Positions 1 through 13,985 of a stretch of 64,000 bases of DNA are shown here, one piece after another. Numbering within the stretch: the first letter of the stretch is position 1; every line of letters begins with the position of its first letter. The translations under genes were made by a program, and so were the position numbers. Origin of the DNA: Eleginops maclovinus (Eukaryota; Chordata; Actinopteri; Perciformes; Eleginopidae); the NCBI RefSeq assembly GCF_036324505.1, contig NC_086363.1:4241290-4305289 (forward strand), in the 5' to 3' direction. The notes below the pieces were generated by a model. It was given only the letters and a program-made list of their open reading frames with translations, was not told where the DNA came from and made no database searches.

Positions 1-2490
1 CGTCCTTCTGTCATTTACTTTACAAGGACTGAAGGAGCAATTTACCTCTCAAATTGGGCTTTTAACCCTCGGTTGTCATGATGGCGTACTACGAATGAAC
101 ATTACTGAGATTTAGACCCGGACGTTTCATAATCTCTTCACAAGGTGTACTATTTTTTTTATTCGCTAATGCGGTGGCTCAAGAACTATCCTCCGACTGT
201 TCCGTGCTGGACATTGTTGTTTTTTCCATTAGTGTAAAATCAAAATTCAGTCACCACAACTGAGCTCGAATATTCAGTTTGTGCAGAAAAGCAGGAAAAT
301 AATGTCAGCTTGTGAGTGCTTTATCTAAACTCTCTCAGGGCTTTTTTCTTCCATTGACATCAGCCCGCATGAGAGGAATTTGGGGTGACTTGCCTGCCTT
401 AGGAAATTACAGCAATTGTTAGGGAAAAAAGCCACAAATTATACCATGTCTATGCTTAAGAGACATCTAACAATCGGGATCAAGGAAGGTAAAAATGAGA
501 CATAACAAAGAATGTCAAGAACTGTTAAATGGGTAAAAAAAAACTACTGATTTTGACACAAGAGAGCATTGATTGTTTCCTGTTGCTTACCAACAGTCCA
601 CGTCATATTTTGAAACACAATTCCTTGGTTAGAAGGCAAGTTCCAGTATATTTCAACCGTGCATCATTACCAGAAATGTGGCCCTTGTGACTCTATTCAT
701 CATTTAGAGAAACAAAGAAATGCACAAAGCAACGTATAAGCTGCAAAAGACTCCTGCAGCTTCTTTTTTTTGCTTGTTTCACCGTATAGAGACACTCGCC
801 GTCTTTTCTCTCAGCTTCAATTGTAATGCTGGATTAAAGTCGGTCAAGGAATATGTATAATAGCTTCAGGTTCAGGTCAGTTATTCGTACCAGTAGGTAG
901 ATTTGGTTTGCAGATATAAGACAAGGGATCTATTTTGACACATTTTAAAACACAGACGACAGGCAGATCTTTAAAAATGTACCCCGTGTTCCAGCACCAT
1001 TCAGCATCTGTGTAACGCTACTACAACCAGTAGAACTAGTGGGTCCAACAACCTGTATTAATGTGTTTATTACAGTCGTCATTTAAAAAGTGAGCATGTT
1101 AAACGGGGGACTGTGCCCTTAACTGATAACAGTGATGATGTGAAATTGCTATATTGCAGTCAATACATTATAATGTTGATGAGCATGGATTTTTTTCTAA
1201 GACTGTGATTTTGGTGCGGAAACAGCTGGCACCGAGAAAGGAGAAGTCCTGTGTGCCCAGGGAGAGATGGATCCATCAATAGAGGAACACAGAATGTTAT
1301 GCCCCCTTCAAATCCACTCGCCCCAAAGAGCTGACCTCCCATTACACTGCTGGGTCTATTTACTGATGACCAAGATTAAAAAAAAACTGTATTTGAACAT
1401 TTGTAGGACACTTAATCTGATGGAAATCTGAACACTGACCCACTATTACACATCCCACATGTTAAATGGCCTTTCCACAATCTGCTTTTTCAGTTTATTT
1501 ATGGCATTCGATATGTTCCTGTGCTGAAAAAAGAGTAAGGATTTTTAGAAATGTGTCTTGTCAGCATTAAATTGAACGTAATTTGAGTTTTAAATTGACG
1601 TTTATTGTAATATTACAGTAAGCACTGACACTCTGGTAATTATATTTTATAGATCAGTACCTTGATGTGTCTGTAAGAGTCTAAGTGTAAAAGGAATATT
1701 TTCAATGTGTTTTTCAGCTATATCTGACATAAATCATCGCTTCTCTTTTGGGAATTAACGTATTTCTATGCACGGGCCTTGCTTAATGAAGAAACTACAG
1801 CCTTACAGTATCCCTGCAAAACAAACATACTGTCTTTAACAACTCATAAACAAATATGCTAAAAACAGTTGTGTGAACAATGTGCATCAAAACAAGGAAT
1901 CAAAACTGCCTGACCCCCGGACCGGAAGGGTCCAACGAAGGTCAGAGGTTCAGGTTGACCTCTTAAGGCACGGGACGGACCGGGCACGTGTCACATGCTG
2001 CCAGCTTTGTAGAAGTGAGAGTGGGAAGTTGCTGCTCTTATTGTGGCAACCTGGCCGACGAGGTCACACCGAGGCCACTGCTTTGCATCTTGGGTAGCCG
2101 GGTTCACGTGCTGACCCATTGGGGGAACAGTTTTTCTTCTTGTAATTTAATCGTGGCAGGGATGAGTCAAGGCCTGTTTCAGCTGGGTTTGGTGGACTGG
2201 TGCTTTTAGACGCAGGGACATTGTGTGGGCGGGGGATAATAAATGCTTTTAGCTCATCCAACCTTTACCTTTTCAAAAGACGGTTAGTTTTTATCATTCT
2301 ACTTTTTTTATTAGGAAGATTACAGAAAACAAAGAGGTAATCTTTGGAGCATAAATGTGGGCAGTTAAGAGGTAGCGTTGATTACAGTAAGACGTGCACA
2401 GCGCAGGTGAAGAGAATGTTATTCACACTGTGGGAGGATAAAGACATAGTTAATAGACGAACCAGTTCAGAGGGAAACTTCAAGAGAACG
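1..2490. other. Intergenic, no gene recognised
   Basis: Only short ORFs without recognisable domains or supporting splice structure. No repeat recognised by eye. Confidence 0.6.
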
Positions 2491-2866
2491 AAATAGGCTC
2501 TTTTTCAGGTTCACATTTGTATCTTGTGCCTCCACTGTGACCTGTCTCCATGCTTTCATGTTCAGAAAGCTCTTTGTTTTTCTCATACTGCCTGTGCTGC
2601 AGCACCTCTTTTCCCCCTCTGTCTGAAACCAGAGCCCAGTCTGCTGTGATTGGTTAGCTGGCCGGCTCTATTGGGATTGGTCAACCTCTTAGTGATGTCC
2701 CGCCCCTTAACCACCTCAGGTACAATGTGTTGGAGCGCTAGCCAATAGAAGCACCGGTGTTACATAAGGATGTCACTATGATCTGAAAAGAAATAAGAGT
2801 CCAATGGAGGCGTTTCAGACACTACAGGAAAGGGAAAATCCCCGAAGCATTATAGGGCCTCTTTAA
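2491..2866 (-). mobile_element. Short non-autonomous element, copy A (minus orientation)
   Basis: This is the reverse complement of the sequence at 4172-4568. Shared blocks include tgattggttagctggc, cagagcccagtctgctgtga and ctcatactgcctgtgc. It ends in aagcattatagggcctcttt, matching in reverse the 5' end seen at 15408 (attaaagggtccctattatg). Both ends resemble each other (tttcaggttca at one, gggaaa...tatagggcc at the other), as in a MITE. No coding capacity. I recognise the type as common in percomorph fish but cannot name the family from memory. Confidence 0.7.
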
Positions 2867-3828
2867 GAGCTGTAGGCTGATGGTACACGCTATAAACTAA
2901 AAGAAGAATAAAGGATGAAGTGATTAGTGGGGAAGATAAAGAGTTAAGGAGGAGGAACAGCTTTGATCAAAGGAATCAAGGTCAGTAATTTATGTGTTTG
3001 GATTTACAGCTATAGTTCGAGGCTTTATCTATGAATCTTTTGTATCTTCATCAAACATATTCTAGAAAGCGCAGTTTTGCAACACAGAGATTTTCCACGC
3101 GAGATGAGGGAGAATTGATTTTGAGGGGGTCGAAAGGTAATGTGCTCAGATGCTTAATCATGATATATTTGGCCTTGGTGGAAGTCTGTGTTCTCCAAAT
3201 GTACTTCTAGTGAACAGTAAAGCCCTGGAACAAATAGATTGCTTTGAACCGAGCTCAACAATTTGCACGTGTGCACTGATAGAAGCTAAAATCCTAACAA
3301 GATGTATGAAGAAGATTCTCCTCTACACAGCTTTAAGGAAAGGAAAGGTCAACAACAAACCAGGTTGGTTTCCTGTTTTTTATTTTGCTACTTCAAGATT
3401 TACTTTAATTCACGTAGGAAATTTGGATTGCTCTTTTAAGCCATGGTGCATCCATAAAAAACACATTCCTCACACGAGGAAGACAGCTACAGGAAACATG
3501 AAACACATCCAAGGACATAATAATAAAACACACGCTGAAGCGAAATTAGATTAGAACTATAAAACCTGTGCAGACAATACTTAATTAATGAATCAACACG
3601 TGCTGCCATGGCTCTCAGATCAGTGAGAACATGTTGAGATATAGCTGCTGTACGAACTTTTCAATATATTGGATATACTGGAACTCTTCTTGCCACAGCA
3701 GTGTCGGGCAGACTGTGTGACAGGACTGGAGTGTGCTTAAGAAGTTGAAACAACAGAGTATATGACAAAGAGAGTAATGATAGAGGAAGAAGGCGAGATA
3801 CTGTCTGAGAAAGAAAGGGTTGAAGAGG

Positions 3829-3940
<112 letters not shown>

Positions 3941-4171
3941 TGGATACTCTGCTGCTGGCTTCCTGTTACAGGCTGAAGAGGTTATTTATTGCTGGAGAGC
4001 GCCGTGCCTGGCATTCTCTCCCGGTACATGTTGCGATGTGGGAGTAATGCTGCTCTGCTGAAAAGTAATTAAAACCATCCCGGATGAAAATACTCCGGAG
4101 CCCACGCTAATATTGAACGTTGTGTTCAAGAGACGTTTTCTCTAATCAGTTGCTTGTGTTTCGGCTTGGGT

Positions 4172-4568
4172 TATTATACCTTTTGGGGTTTTCCATTTAG
4201 TGTAGCGTGTTATATAGGTTTGTGTGCATGTAAATAGTCAGCAAAAGCTAAAAAGTTTCTCTCCCCCTGCCTGAAACACCTCCATTGGACTTACATCCGG
4301 AACATAGTGACATCATTATGTAACATTTGCGCTTCTCATGATAGGCTAAGGGGCGGGACATCTGTAAACGGCTGACCAATCACAACAGAGCCAGCCAGCT
4401 AACCAATCAGAGCAGACTGGGCTCTGGTTTCAGACAGAGGGTGAAAAGAGGTGCTGCACCACAGGCAGTATGAGAACAATAAAGAGCTTTTTGAACATTA
4501 AAGCATGGAGACATGTACAGGAGAGACACTACATACAAATATGAACCTGAAAATGTGTATAATAGGGT
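4172..4568 (+). mobile_element. Short non-autonomous element, copy B (plus orientation)
   Basis: Runs from ttataccttttggggttttc to atgaacctgaaaatgtgtat and then aatagggt. It is inverted relative to copy A, with about 1.3 kb between them. Shared blocks: gctgaccaatcacaacagag, cagagcagactgggctctgg, gaggtgctgcaccacaggca. Confidence 0.7.
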
Positions 4569-7500
4569 AATCATTGTTACTGGTATTGCAATTTCTTCAC
4601 TTTACCATTGATAAATGTATTAGAATGATCAGGGGGTGATTTGTACTAAACAGGACTTTTTTTATAACCTTTCAGAGTACCGTTTGTTAGCTGGGAATAA
4701 CTTTTACAGGATAAAATATTCACATGTAATGCCTTAATTAAATATTGCATTTAATTTGGATATTGCAGTAGTCCATATTGAGATATGAATAACAATTGTG
4801 TGCTTTTTTCTCCCCCGGTTTGTTCTGTGTATGCCCATGTAAAGAAATAGCAAAACCAATAAAACCCTATTCATGTTTTCTCCAGCAGGGCCACATCTGT
4901 GCATCATAATTATTCCTCCTTCAACCAGAGTCATTTCATCTCAAATTTCACCAAAAACTAATTTCAATGTCAGTTCGGTTCAAATCAGAATCAGCTGAAT
5001 CTATAACAAAAGCCCTTCTGGGAATCCATACAAATTTGAGCAAAACGTTAAAAGCCATTTAATGGTTTCGTGCAGTTTCAATGTGCAGATGAATCACCAA
5101 ATCTTAACACCGAGCAGGAGAGGGAGACTATACTGTTTCATGAGTTGCTGCTCCTAGACAGATTAAAAGCCTGTTGGCCACCGTGTAGTCTGAGAGAGGA
5201 GTCAACACGTACAGACGTTGTGTTATTCACTGGTTGTATTCTGTTCTGTTGAAGGCACTGGTGAATAACTAATATAGAACTCAGACTCAGACTAAAGACT
5301 GACCCTGAATACTTTATAACCAGATCAAATAAGAATGTAAGGAAACACCAACTATCTCATGCAGCTCTTCGAAATTCTTAACTTGCTGCTAATCAATTTT
5401 AGCCATGGATGTGTACATAGACACTTAGTGGTCTCTATTTAGACTCTACTAGTATAACCTGTGCTTTTCTACATTTGATTCTTTTTATTGCATGCCTTTT
5501 CATACCTTCTGTTACACTGTACTTTTCCCCGCTGTGATTCTGATATTCCCCTAAGGTTAGCCGAGCACATACTGTATATAGCCAATTAAAAAGGACTGCT
5601 GGTTGGGTTAAGGTTAGGGTTTATTATTTTCATTAGAAATAATATAGAGTAGACAAAGGGGTTAGCTGCAGATATTAGAGAGGGATGGGAAAGATCAGTT
5701 TCACGACTCAAAACTATGTTATCCCCTCCTGACATGAACCTGCAGTTACTGATGTCACCACTAGAGGGACGCAGAAGCAAGCTGCACAGTTATGGAGCAA
5801 CAATCATTTGGAGTGGTATACTCTGGGCATCTGACAAATGGATATATTAAATCTATTTAGCTCTTAGCTTCTGAGGAGAGTTCTGGTTCTTTCATTGCTA
5901 CGCGCTTTATTCAGTGTGCTGCTGTTGGTGCTCAGCAGTTACATTAAAAAGCGTTGTCTTTAGAAACAGCTGCCTATTACAGCTGGAAAATATCCTATGA
6001 GAGATGTGAGAGTGAACAGAAAATGTGAAGACAGCTCAAAGCAGTTTCGTCGTGTCTTGTCAATTAATAATTGTGTCTCTGAAATAACAGGCCATAGTCC
6101 CATAGTCTGAAATAATTTCTTTAAATTTCTTGTTAAGACATTAGTTTTGAGCATCAAATTTAAAGCGTCATATTTGGAGCAAAATTCACTGAAAGACTTC
6201 ATCTTCATTCAGCCTCATGTTAACACCTAAATGTGATACGTGATGCTTTAAACATTACAACAGTTTCACCATAAAACTCTGAATATTGTGGTATGGAAAT
6301 CACCTCTCCCCCTTGAACTGTTTCACTGATTTAGAAAGATCATCTCTAAAAAGTAAATATCCACTCAGCTGTGGCTTTTTATCAATAGAATAACAATACA
6401 AAACAAACAGGCTAAACGTTTGAATCATCATTTTAATGTTTAAAAGTTCAAATTAAAATGATGTAACCTGGACTTCACACTCTTTTCATGGATGTTGTGA
6501 ACATGCATTTGTTTCCACTTCCTTTAAATTTTGGGTTCACTGTTCCAGTCCAATGGAAAGTGTTCTGTGTACTTTTTGGACATTTGTCTTTAAGCCTAAA
6601 TGAATACATGAAGAAAGACAGTGACCCCTAGTGGTCAGTGTTTGAGACAACTACATGTCTTCAATGAGCTGCAGTATTTGATCCTTTTACCACCACTGTC
6701 AGTCACATCCACACTGATAATACCATCGTTATCAGGAGTTACACATTGCTCCTGTTGGAGGAATGGATCAGTACTTTCTCAAAGCGTTGTAAAGCCCAAA
6801 TTGTGAAGAGATTTGACGTTCTGCAAACATTTACATGTCATAAATTGGAGGAAAAGCTTCTTTTTTTTGCAGCATTTACACTACTTGTTGATGTGAACAG
6901 GTCTTTAAGTCAGGGAGACTTTTTTTAGGGAACAGAACACCAACATTTTATAATGCATTGTAACATAACTGAATTTCCCGCTTTCACACGGAGGCTCTAA
7001 AACTTAATGAGGCGCTTTATTTCTTCTGAAAACTCCTACACTTCACCACATTACACTTCATTTATTTTAACGCTTTAGTCCCCTTGTTATAACGTAATGG
7101 GACCAAACCTTTTAGATATTCTTTCCCTTGTAAATCCTCTAAGTGTTTGATTATGTCTATGGATATTAAATAACTCCTTGCCAGTTCAACATGATTTAAG
7201 AAGTATAGTTTAGTATGAACCTCAGAATAACTGCCTCCAGTTCTTATCCAGCAATTTGAATAAAATGAATGAATAATGAGATGGCTATTCAGTGGAAATA
7301 TCAGGTATGAGTGGTTCTGAACTACACTGGATTCAATTTCAAGCAAATATTATCCTAAATATACAATAAAACTTGGTCTTTATGAAACATTTACTTCAGA
7401 ATTACTCAAATCTGTACAAAATCTCTGATAAAAATGGTTTTATTTTGATTATTCCTCTTTTTTAAACACATTTTTCAGCAAAACATAAAAGCTATATGTT

Positions 7501-7598
7501 GTTACCGAACGTTTACAAATTGCCCGGGACCATTTACATGAATTAATGTATTCTGCGTGGCCACATGGTAAACAGACATCTATATTGTCTAACAAGGT

Positions 7599-7599
<1 letters not shown>
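4569..7599. other. Intergenic, no gene recognised
   Basis: AT-rich, with no domain-bearing ORF. The only structure noted is a 12-bp stem (catcattttaat / attaaaatgatg) at 6426-6463 with a 14-nt loop. Confidence 0.55.

Positions 7600-7668
<69 letters not shown>
7600..7668. repeat. (CA)n microsatellite
   Basis: 69 nt of uninterrupted CA dinucleotides. Confidence 0.99.
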
Positions 7669-7671
<3 letters not shown>

Positions 7672-9600
7672 ATGTTGATACAAAGGGAGGAGTTCAGTGA
7701 ACTGTAAAAACACTAATGGGATCCCTGACAATATAATTAACTAATGAGGCTGATGGGAAAGACAGCGCTTCGTCACCAGACACCCACACTGCTCTGCCCC
7801 AAATCACCCTCCTCCTCCCCCCTCTGGATGCTCCTCACATCTGCTGCTGCTCCCAACAATCCCCTCGTAGAGACCCATCACTTATTCTGAGATATTCTAC
7901 CAAAGGTTTTTAACACAAATCATCTCATTTCATTTAGATTTTATGGACAAACTTTCTTTTGGTGGTCTTCTCTGTCAGTTCATTTCGGTTCCTGACAGTT
8001 TCATGAATCCTGGTTTGTTTGCAACCTTTTAAATTATAGTGTGTAGGTTTCATTACGGTCTGATGTGGCTTATTCAATTGCAGGTGCTAACTGTAATTTA
8101 TAAGCACATTTACACTGCACTTTCTTATTTTCAGGGGCTTTGTTGGTTATTTGAATGCTTTAAGTTTGTCTTTAGGACTGCTACTATTATTTTTAATTTA
8201 GATGTATCTTCAAAACTTTTCCAATTCATTATTTTGCGTCTAAAATAAAAGAGCATATTGAAAAACACCTATTAAAATTCTCACAGTCCAAGATATTTTT
8301 TCAATGTCTTGTTTTGTCTGGCCGTCAGTCATAAAAAATAGTTTATAAAGACACAAACCAGAGAATAACAGCAATTTATAACATTTCAACAGCTGAAAAA
8401 CAGAAGAAACTTGACTGAAAAATTATATAAAAAAGGCGTCAAATATAAAAAAAGTTGGCAATTATTTGTTTGTCAATTCACCAATAAATCTCTCTACAAA
8501 TACCTAATGGTTATGGGTTTGATGCGAACCAAGAAATGAAAGTAACCTCAATTGATAGAATTGGGTGATTGCCATTTCTCCCAGAGCTCTCTTTCAGCCT
8601 ATTGAAACATACCCTTTAGATTTCTCTCCTGATTACACCTTCAGCACTTCACCAGCTGCACATTAAAATCTCCTGCTCTGATCAGTTTAATTCTCCGCTC
8701 TTACCACCTGCTCGTTCGATTACAGCCTGCGCTCAGCGGGACGACACGTTTGGCACAAAGCTCGGCCTGCTGCGAGAGCATGCATGTGCCCGAGTGCACT
8801 TTACTCCCCTCTGAGGCTTAATCTGCAGGTGCACGAGTTAAGTGAAACCTAATCAAATTTTTCTTCAGCTCAGTGAGCTAGACTAAAATAACAGAGGGTC
8901 TTACAAGCCTTGTCTAGCTTGAATAAAGTATTTGGTTAATTATATGTAAGAAAAGGCTCAAAGTCTCTACAATATCTATTCAATTCACTTCTGTTAACCT
9001 TTGTGGTCCAACGTTTGTCCTGGTTTGACTCTTAATAAAGCAAATTATACAAATCATCACCAAAATCTGTGTTACAACTTTAAGACAACTTCATTACAAC
9101 TCATTGAGTTTGACTCATCTTCATCAAATATGGTTTATGTGTACATTTACACAAAATAAAACGTACTTTTTAACTTTGAAAGACAAAATTATGTTGACTA
9201 TGGTTAAGATTTATTGATGGATTATCACAGACTGGTTTATGTAAAGGTTTAAGTCAGGATTCTGTTTTGAAACCTCCTGAAACGCAGCACATGATGCTAA
9301 AAATGTAAATAAAAAGCACATCATTTATTAAAAGTGATCATCAAATGTTCTTGGGAATAACCTATATTGAACAATCCGTGTTATTTTTGTTCTTGAGATG
9401 ATTTAGATTGAATGAACACCTGTTCTAAAATAAAAAGCATTTAAGACACAGGTTCAATTTGACCCCAGGACAACAGAACGGTTACATCAAGACTGATCTT
9501 TTTAGGGGTTTTAATGTGTATTCTCTTGGTTTTAAAAAGGTCTCTCATTTAGGTTTTAATTTGTATTCTACAATATATTGTCTCTTTAATTGTATTCATC
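7669..9600. other. Intergenic, no gene recognised
   Basis: No coding signal. 8620-8870 is less AT-rich and lacks visible repeats, so it is a weak candidate for conserved non-coding DNA (inference only). Confidence 0.5.
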
Positions 9601-9629
9601 TTTTAGCACCGTGATTCCTGTTTATCAAT

Positions 9630-9691
9630 CTGTCCACTGAGACGTGTGTTGTGATATTTCCCAATATAAATACGCTTTGATTTGATTTGAA
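9630..9691 (+). mobile_element. LINE 3'-tail fragment
   Basis: tgttgtgatatttcccaata followed by taaatacgctttgatttgat and a TTTGA tandem tail. This is the typical 3' end of fish L2/CR1-type LINEs, which terminate in short tandem repeats. Only the tail is present. Confidence 0.6.
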
Positions 9692-9734
9692 ATGTATTTA
9701 AATGTTTCCTTATGTCTTATTACTTTAAAGTGTT

Positions 9735-9801
9735 TAGCCCAGCACTTTGAATTCCCTTGTTGTCTAAATGTGCTATGTAAATAAACTTTCCTTGCCTTAT
9801 A
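9735..9801 (+). mobile_element. LINE 3'-tail fragment
   Basis: cagcactttgaattcccttg, then atgtgctatgtaaataaact and ttccttgcctt. This matches the usual 3' end of fish L2-like LINEs (cactttgaattgccttgttg ... tgctatacaaataaa). It lies directly next to a second LINE tail. Confidence 0.6.
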
Positions 9802-10188
9802 AATGGCTTTTTCTGTTTTAAAAAGAGAGACACCGGTACATCAATCTGAAGAGGCGACGTGAGAACGCTCCGGTTGTTTGCTGACCGGCTCACGTTCCTG
9901 CTGGTTAAAAGTTAACCTCTCTTCACGCTCGATTTCATGGCGAGGTGAACAATACGTGAAAAGCAGTACACTAAGGAGGTCAGAGACGTGGCCGTGTCCG
10001 CTGCAGGAACGTCACTGTTACTTTGTGCTGAAGGGTCGCTGACTGACTGCAGCCCCTGATTTATTGCTGTGTCTCAAAAAGGCCTCCTTTGTGCTGCGGT
10101 ATAAAAGCCAGGAATGTTGGACGCTCCATTAATTAGGCGGTGTGTTGTGCTTCTGCATGGGGACACTGGTAATCATTAAGCAACTCTG

Positions 10189-10191
<3 letters not shown>

Positions 10192-10249
<58 letters not shown>
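10192..10249. repeat. (CA)29 microsatellite
   Basis: 58 nt of CA dinucleotides. Confidence 0.99.
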
Positions 10250-10250
<1 letters not shown>

Positions 10251-10920
10251 ACCATATACACAGTGTGAACATACTCCATTACAACTAAGAGTCCTGTGTT
10301 CAAATTCCTAATTTAGTACACATTATCAGCAAAAGGTAATAAAAGTAAAAGTATGTATTATGCAGCAGATTGGCCCCAGTCAGGGTTACATATTCTCTTA
10401 CGATAGGACTGGATTATGGGTTTTTCTACTGGTGCATAAGCCATTAAACAGGATTGTTAAAAGTGAGTTCACAGCTTTTTGTAGTTGGGGAGTCAAATCT
10501 GCATGATATGTATAACCGAAATTAACTTCTGCTTTCAAATATATGTTGTGCAATAACTATAACAATATTTCTCTCTAAAAGGAGTGAAGTAGAAGCATAA
10601 TTGATTAATATTCTTAGTTAAATTCCACAAACCACAAGGGCATGTACATAGTCGTATCAACCAAATGAAATAGTGAAGAGCTAGAAGCAGTTCAAATGAT
10701 TCCCTTCACTTCTGTTTCAGTTTTCATTACTTGTTTGGTTTTTTTTTACCCCTGAATCCTTAAGACAGAAAGCTGTAAAACCAAAGCGCAGCTCTGGCTG
10801 ACTTAAACCAAGACAAAACGATGTGTAGAGAAAGTTGTACGGACCATTTTCCTACAGTAGGGGTCAGTAGAAGCATGTGTAGTGCATGTACTGTAAAAAC
10901 AATGTTAATGCCTCCTCACA

Positions 10921-11119
<199 letters not shown>

Positions 11120-11173
11120 CTTGCTTTGAGAGAGTGTGAGTTCGCCATCAGTACCATGACTGTATGTTGACAG

Positions 11174-11367
11174 TGCGCTCTACTCAATAGAAGGGCAAGT
11201 GTTACATCGTGATGTCATTATGTTACAGAAGTAAACAAAGCAGTCCAATGGAGGCGTTTCAGGCGAGGGGGGGGGGGGAGTGTATGGAAGGAACTTTGGG
11301 ATTTGAGCCTCTGCAGGCCATTTACATGCACAAAAACACTCTGGAGGAAAGGGAAAAACCCCAAAAG
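11174..11367 (-). mobile_element. Short non-autonomous element, copy C (partial)
   Basis: Shares with copy A gtccaatggaggcgtttcag (11242-11261), gttacatcgtgatgtca-like and aggaaagggaaaaacccc blocks. It also has ttgagcctctgcaggccatt and tacatgcacaaaaac, which correspond in reverse to the start of the copy at 15408. It contains a 12-nt G run at 11267-11278. Only the 5' half of the element is present. Confidence 0.65.
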
Positions 11368-11706
11368 CGAAGGGGGGTTTTGTGTTGATGGATTGGAACT
11401 TAAAAACACTCAAATGCCTCAAGCTAGGTTAAAGATGACTTCTTCTCTCCTTTTAGTTTACACGGTTGTTTTCCTTTTAACGCCGGTAACTAATCCATTG
11501 TGGGTGAGACATTTTAACAACTGCATGACAGAATTTAATAGCCTAACTTTAATGGAAAATACAACAAAGATAGATTATAGAAAGTCTCTCAAAAAGATAA
11601 CATTCATTTCAACACTGCATCCCAAGTCTGGCCACCGTTTAAAAATAAACCAGCTCCCCATGAGAAAGAAACCTTCCTTCTTGCCTCCTCTTCTCTTTAT
11701 CTTCTC

Positions 11707-11827
<121 letters not shown>

Positions 11828-12594
11828 GTACAAATCCTTACATCCCTCATTGGCTGTAAACTTCCTGACCCTCTCTGCTGCAGCAGTCGTGCTCATCCCC
11901 GCGTTGACTCCTTCTGTGGAGAAAAATCAATAAGCGAGGGTCAAAACAGCCACTGGAGGAAGGAGTACTGGTAACACTATAAGACCATCAGCGCAGGAGT
12001 GACTGGGGAAGCAACCGGGGTCTCTAACCATGCTGAGTTTGATTCCTATGGGGATTCAAAAATGTCTTATCTAATCTCACACCAAACGATCATAATGAAC
12101 ACTATCTCAAATCTAAAAAGGAGGCTGCAGATCAGTGTGTGTCATTGTGTTTAGTGAATTTGAACACACACATACTCGTGGATGCTTGACACACATAGAG
12201 AAGGCTCTGATAGGCCTAATGTGAAGACATCAGCCTTTCCCCTTTCCACACATGCCTCTCACCTCTCAGCACTCTCAGCCCTCATCGCGATGTGCTGCCA
12301 GAGTATCTTTGGCTGCGTGCCGGCTGGTGTCCATGCCGCGCTGAGCTCCTTATCAGGTGTCAGAGGTGGGTTCGGTGTCGCTGAAGCACAGTCCACTTCC
12401 CTTCTTGCCCTGCTTTCTTACGTGCACCATATAACACGATGAAATTCACTCTGCAGTTCAGAGTCAGAGCAAATGATATGATTTTAATTCATTATACTTA
12501 ATACTTAATTGTCAGCCTGATGCTTAATGACATCTCCTTTTATGATGTTGTATATCAACTACAACAGACTGGGCAAGAATTCATTAGGTACGAT

Positions 12595-13269
12595 TACTGG
12601 AACTCAGAATCTTGTTGGTCCAATCAGCGAACAGGGGGAGGGGGTGAGAGCGATTACGTCGAAGTTGGTGCCGAGTTTGAATGTAGTCTACTAGGCCGTT
12701 TCCCAAACTTTAAACTAACTTCGGTTACATTTGAGTGTGTACTGCCTGGATTCCGCCATTTCAAATACACCGCGCAGCGTGAACGTAGAGGATTGTGGGT
12801 ATTCTTGCTCACTGAGAATCCATCGATGCATCCTTGAAATTTCTCAGAATTCTCAAAAACAAAGGGCGCGAGTTTTTGAGTGTTCTCGACATTGGAACGG
12901 TGATTGGCGGCGCTCTATGACGTAGCGTCCTTAAAAGGGCGGCAGGTGAGCGTGCTTCCTTGACTTTGGGAAACGCCCCTAGTCTGTAGTTCAACAATGG
13001 CGACGGAGGAAGAGACGCTACTAGCTATCCGCTCGGTTGTTTCAACTCTTGACGGAATTCTTCATTTTATTCAAATAACTGTTTCGAGTTACGAATTGTC
13101 CCCTGAATCCTCAGGTTACATTGACAACATTTTGACAGCCACGCTCGCAGGTAGCGATTCGTTTACTACTGTGAAAGCGGAAGTAGGTAGCGTCAGGTCA
13201 GAGCCTGCCCTTCGGCGCATAATATACGTCATTACCAAACGTTAGTGATTGGTTAAGGGAACTCCAATG
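12595..13269. mobile_element. Possible nested terminal-inverted-repeat elements
   Basis: The inner pair is exact enough to trust: actaggccgtttcccaaa at 12690-12707 against tttgggaaacgcccctagt at 12965-12983, bounding 294 nt. An outer, weaker pair couples the region attactggaactc...ggtccaatcag (12593-12626) with gtgattggttaagggaactcc (13245-13265). Inside, at 12997-13245, lies an 82-codon plus-strand ORF starting MATEEETLLAIRS, with no known domain. The family is not recognised; no transposase is seen. Confidence 0.4.
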
Positions 13270-13694
13270 ATTTTAAACTTCAGACAAGTATCCACCCATT
13301 ACAATAATCCAAATCCAATGATGCTGTTCCAGACTGTATGCCGGAGAGAATCGAAGTCAAACAGGCTGGTATTACTGGGCTACTTTGTGATATTGCAGAT
13401 TTGGCAATATCGTGCTATTTTATAAAAAGTAAATGTTGCGTTTTTGTAATTTTCTAAGATGCTACGATTATATCATTGATATTTATTTAGACTGTGATAA
13501 TCATTCATTGAAAATAGGTCCTAAAGTGAGCAGAAAATAGTCTTAAATTGTCTGGATGACCAAATATAAATAGTTTTAGGCCTCAGTTTGGGGGTGGATA
13601 CTACACCAATGGTTTATAATTCACCCCCAATAAGGATAACATACTGTTTTAGGTTGTATATGATCACACACACATTAAAATGTAAAAACAATCA

Positions 13695-13985
13695 AACAGT
13701 TAAGTCTCTGTAAGTGCTTGTTCTTTGAGTCAATGCATCCGGTCGCACAACACAGCTGCTGTCCATGATTAATCCTCTGGAAAACTGATTTGACTCAAGG
13801 TCATAAAGACTAAGGAGAAGCCATCTGACAAGAGGAACATACACATCTGCTTTATGCATGAAAATACATAGTTAAAGTCAATTGGCATCATCCAAGTTTG
13901 GGAATCACTTAATCAATGAACTACTGTAGCTTAGCTCATAAAGTCCAATCCTGTTCCGTCTGCAGACTCAAAGTTTGGAAAGTCC
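13695..13985 (-). repeat. Unclassified interspersed repeat, copy 1
   Basis: In reverse complement it matches 19660-20012. Shared blocks: gcagatgtgtatgttcctct, tgtcagatggct, tctttatgaccttg, gacagcagctgtgttgtg, gaccggatgcattgactca, gaacaagcacttac and gtagttcattgattaa. No ORF, and no terminal inverted repeats that I can see. Confidence 0.65.

Noticed and set aside
3150..3554. 134-codon plus-strand ORF
   Set aside because: No domain, signal or splice-linked neighbours; of a length expected by chance in a 64-kb vertebrate window.
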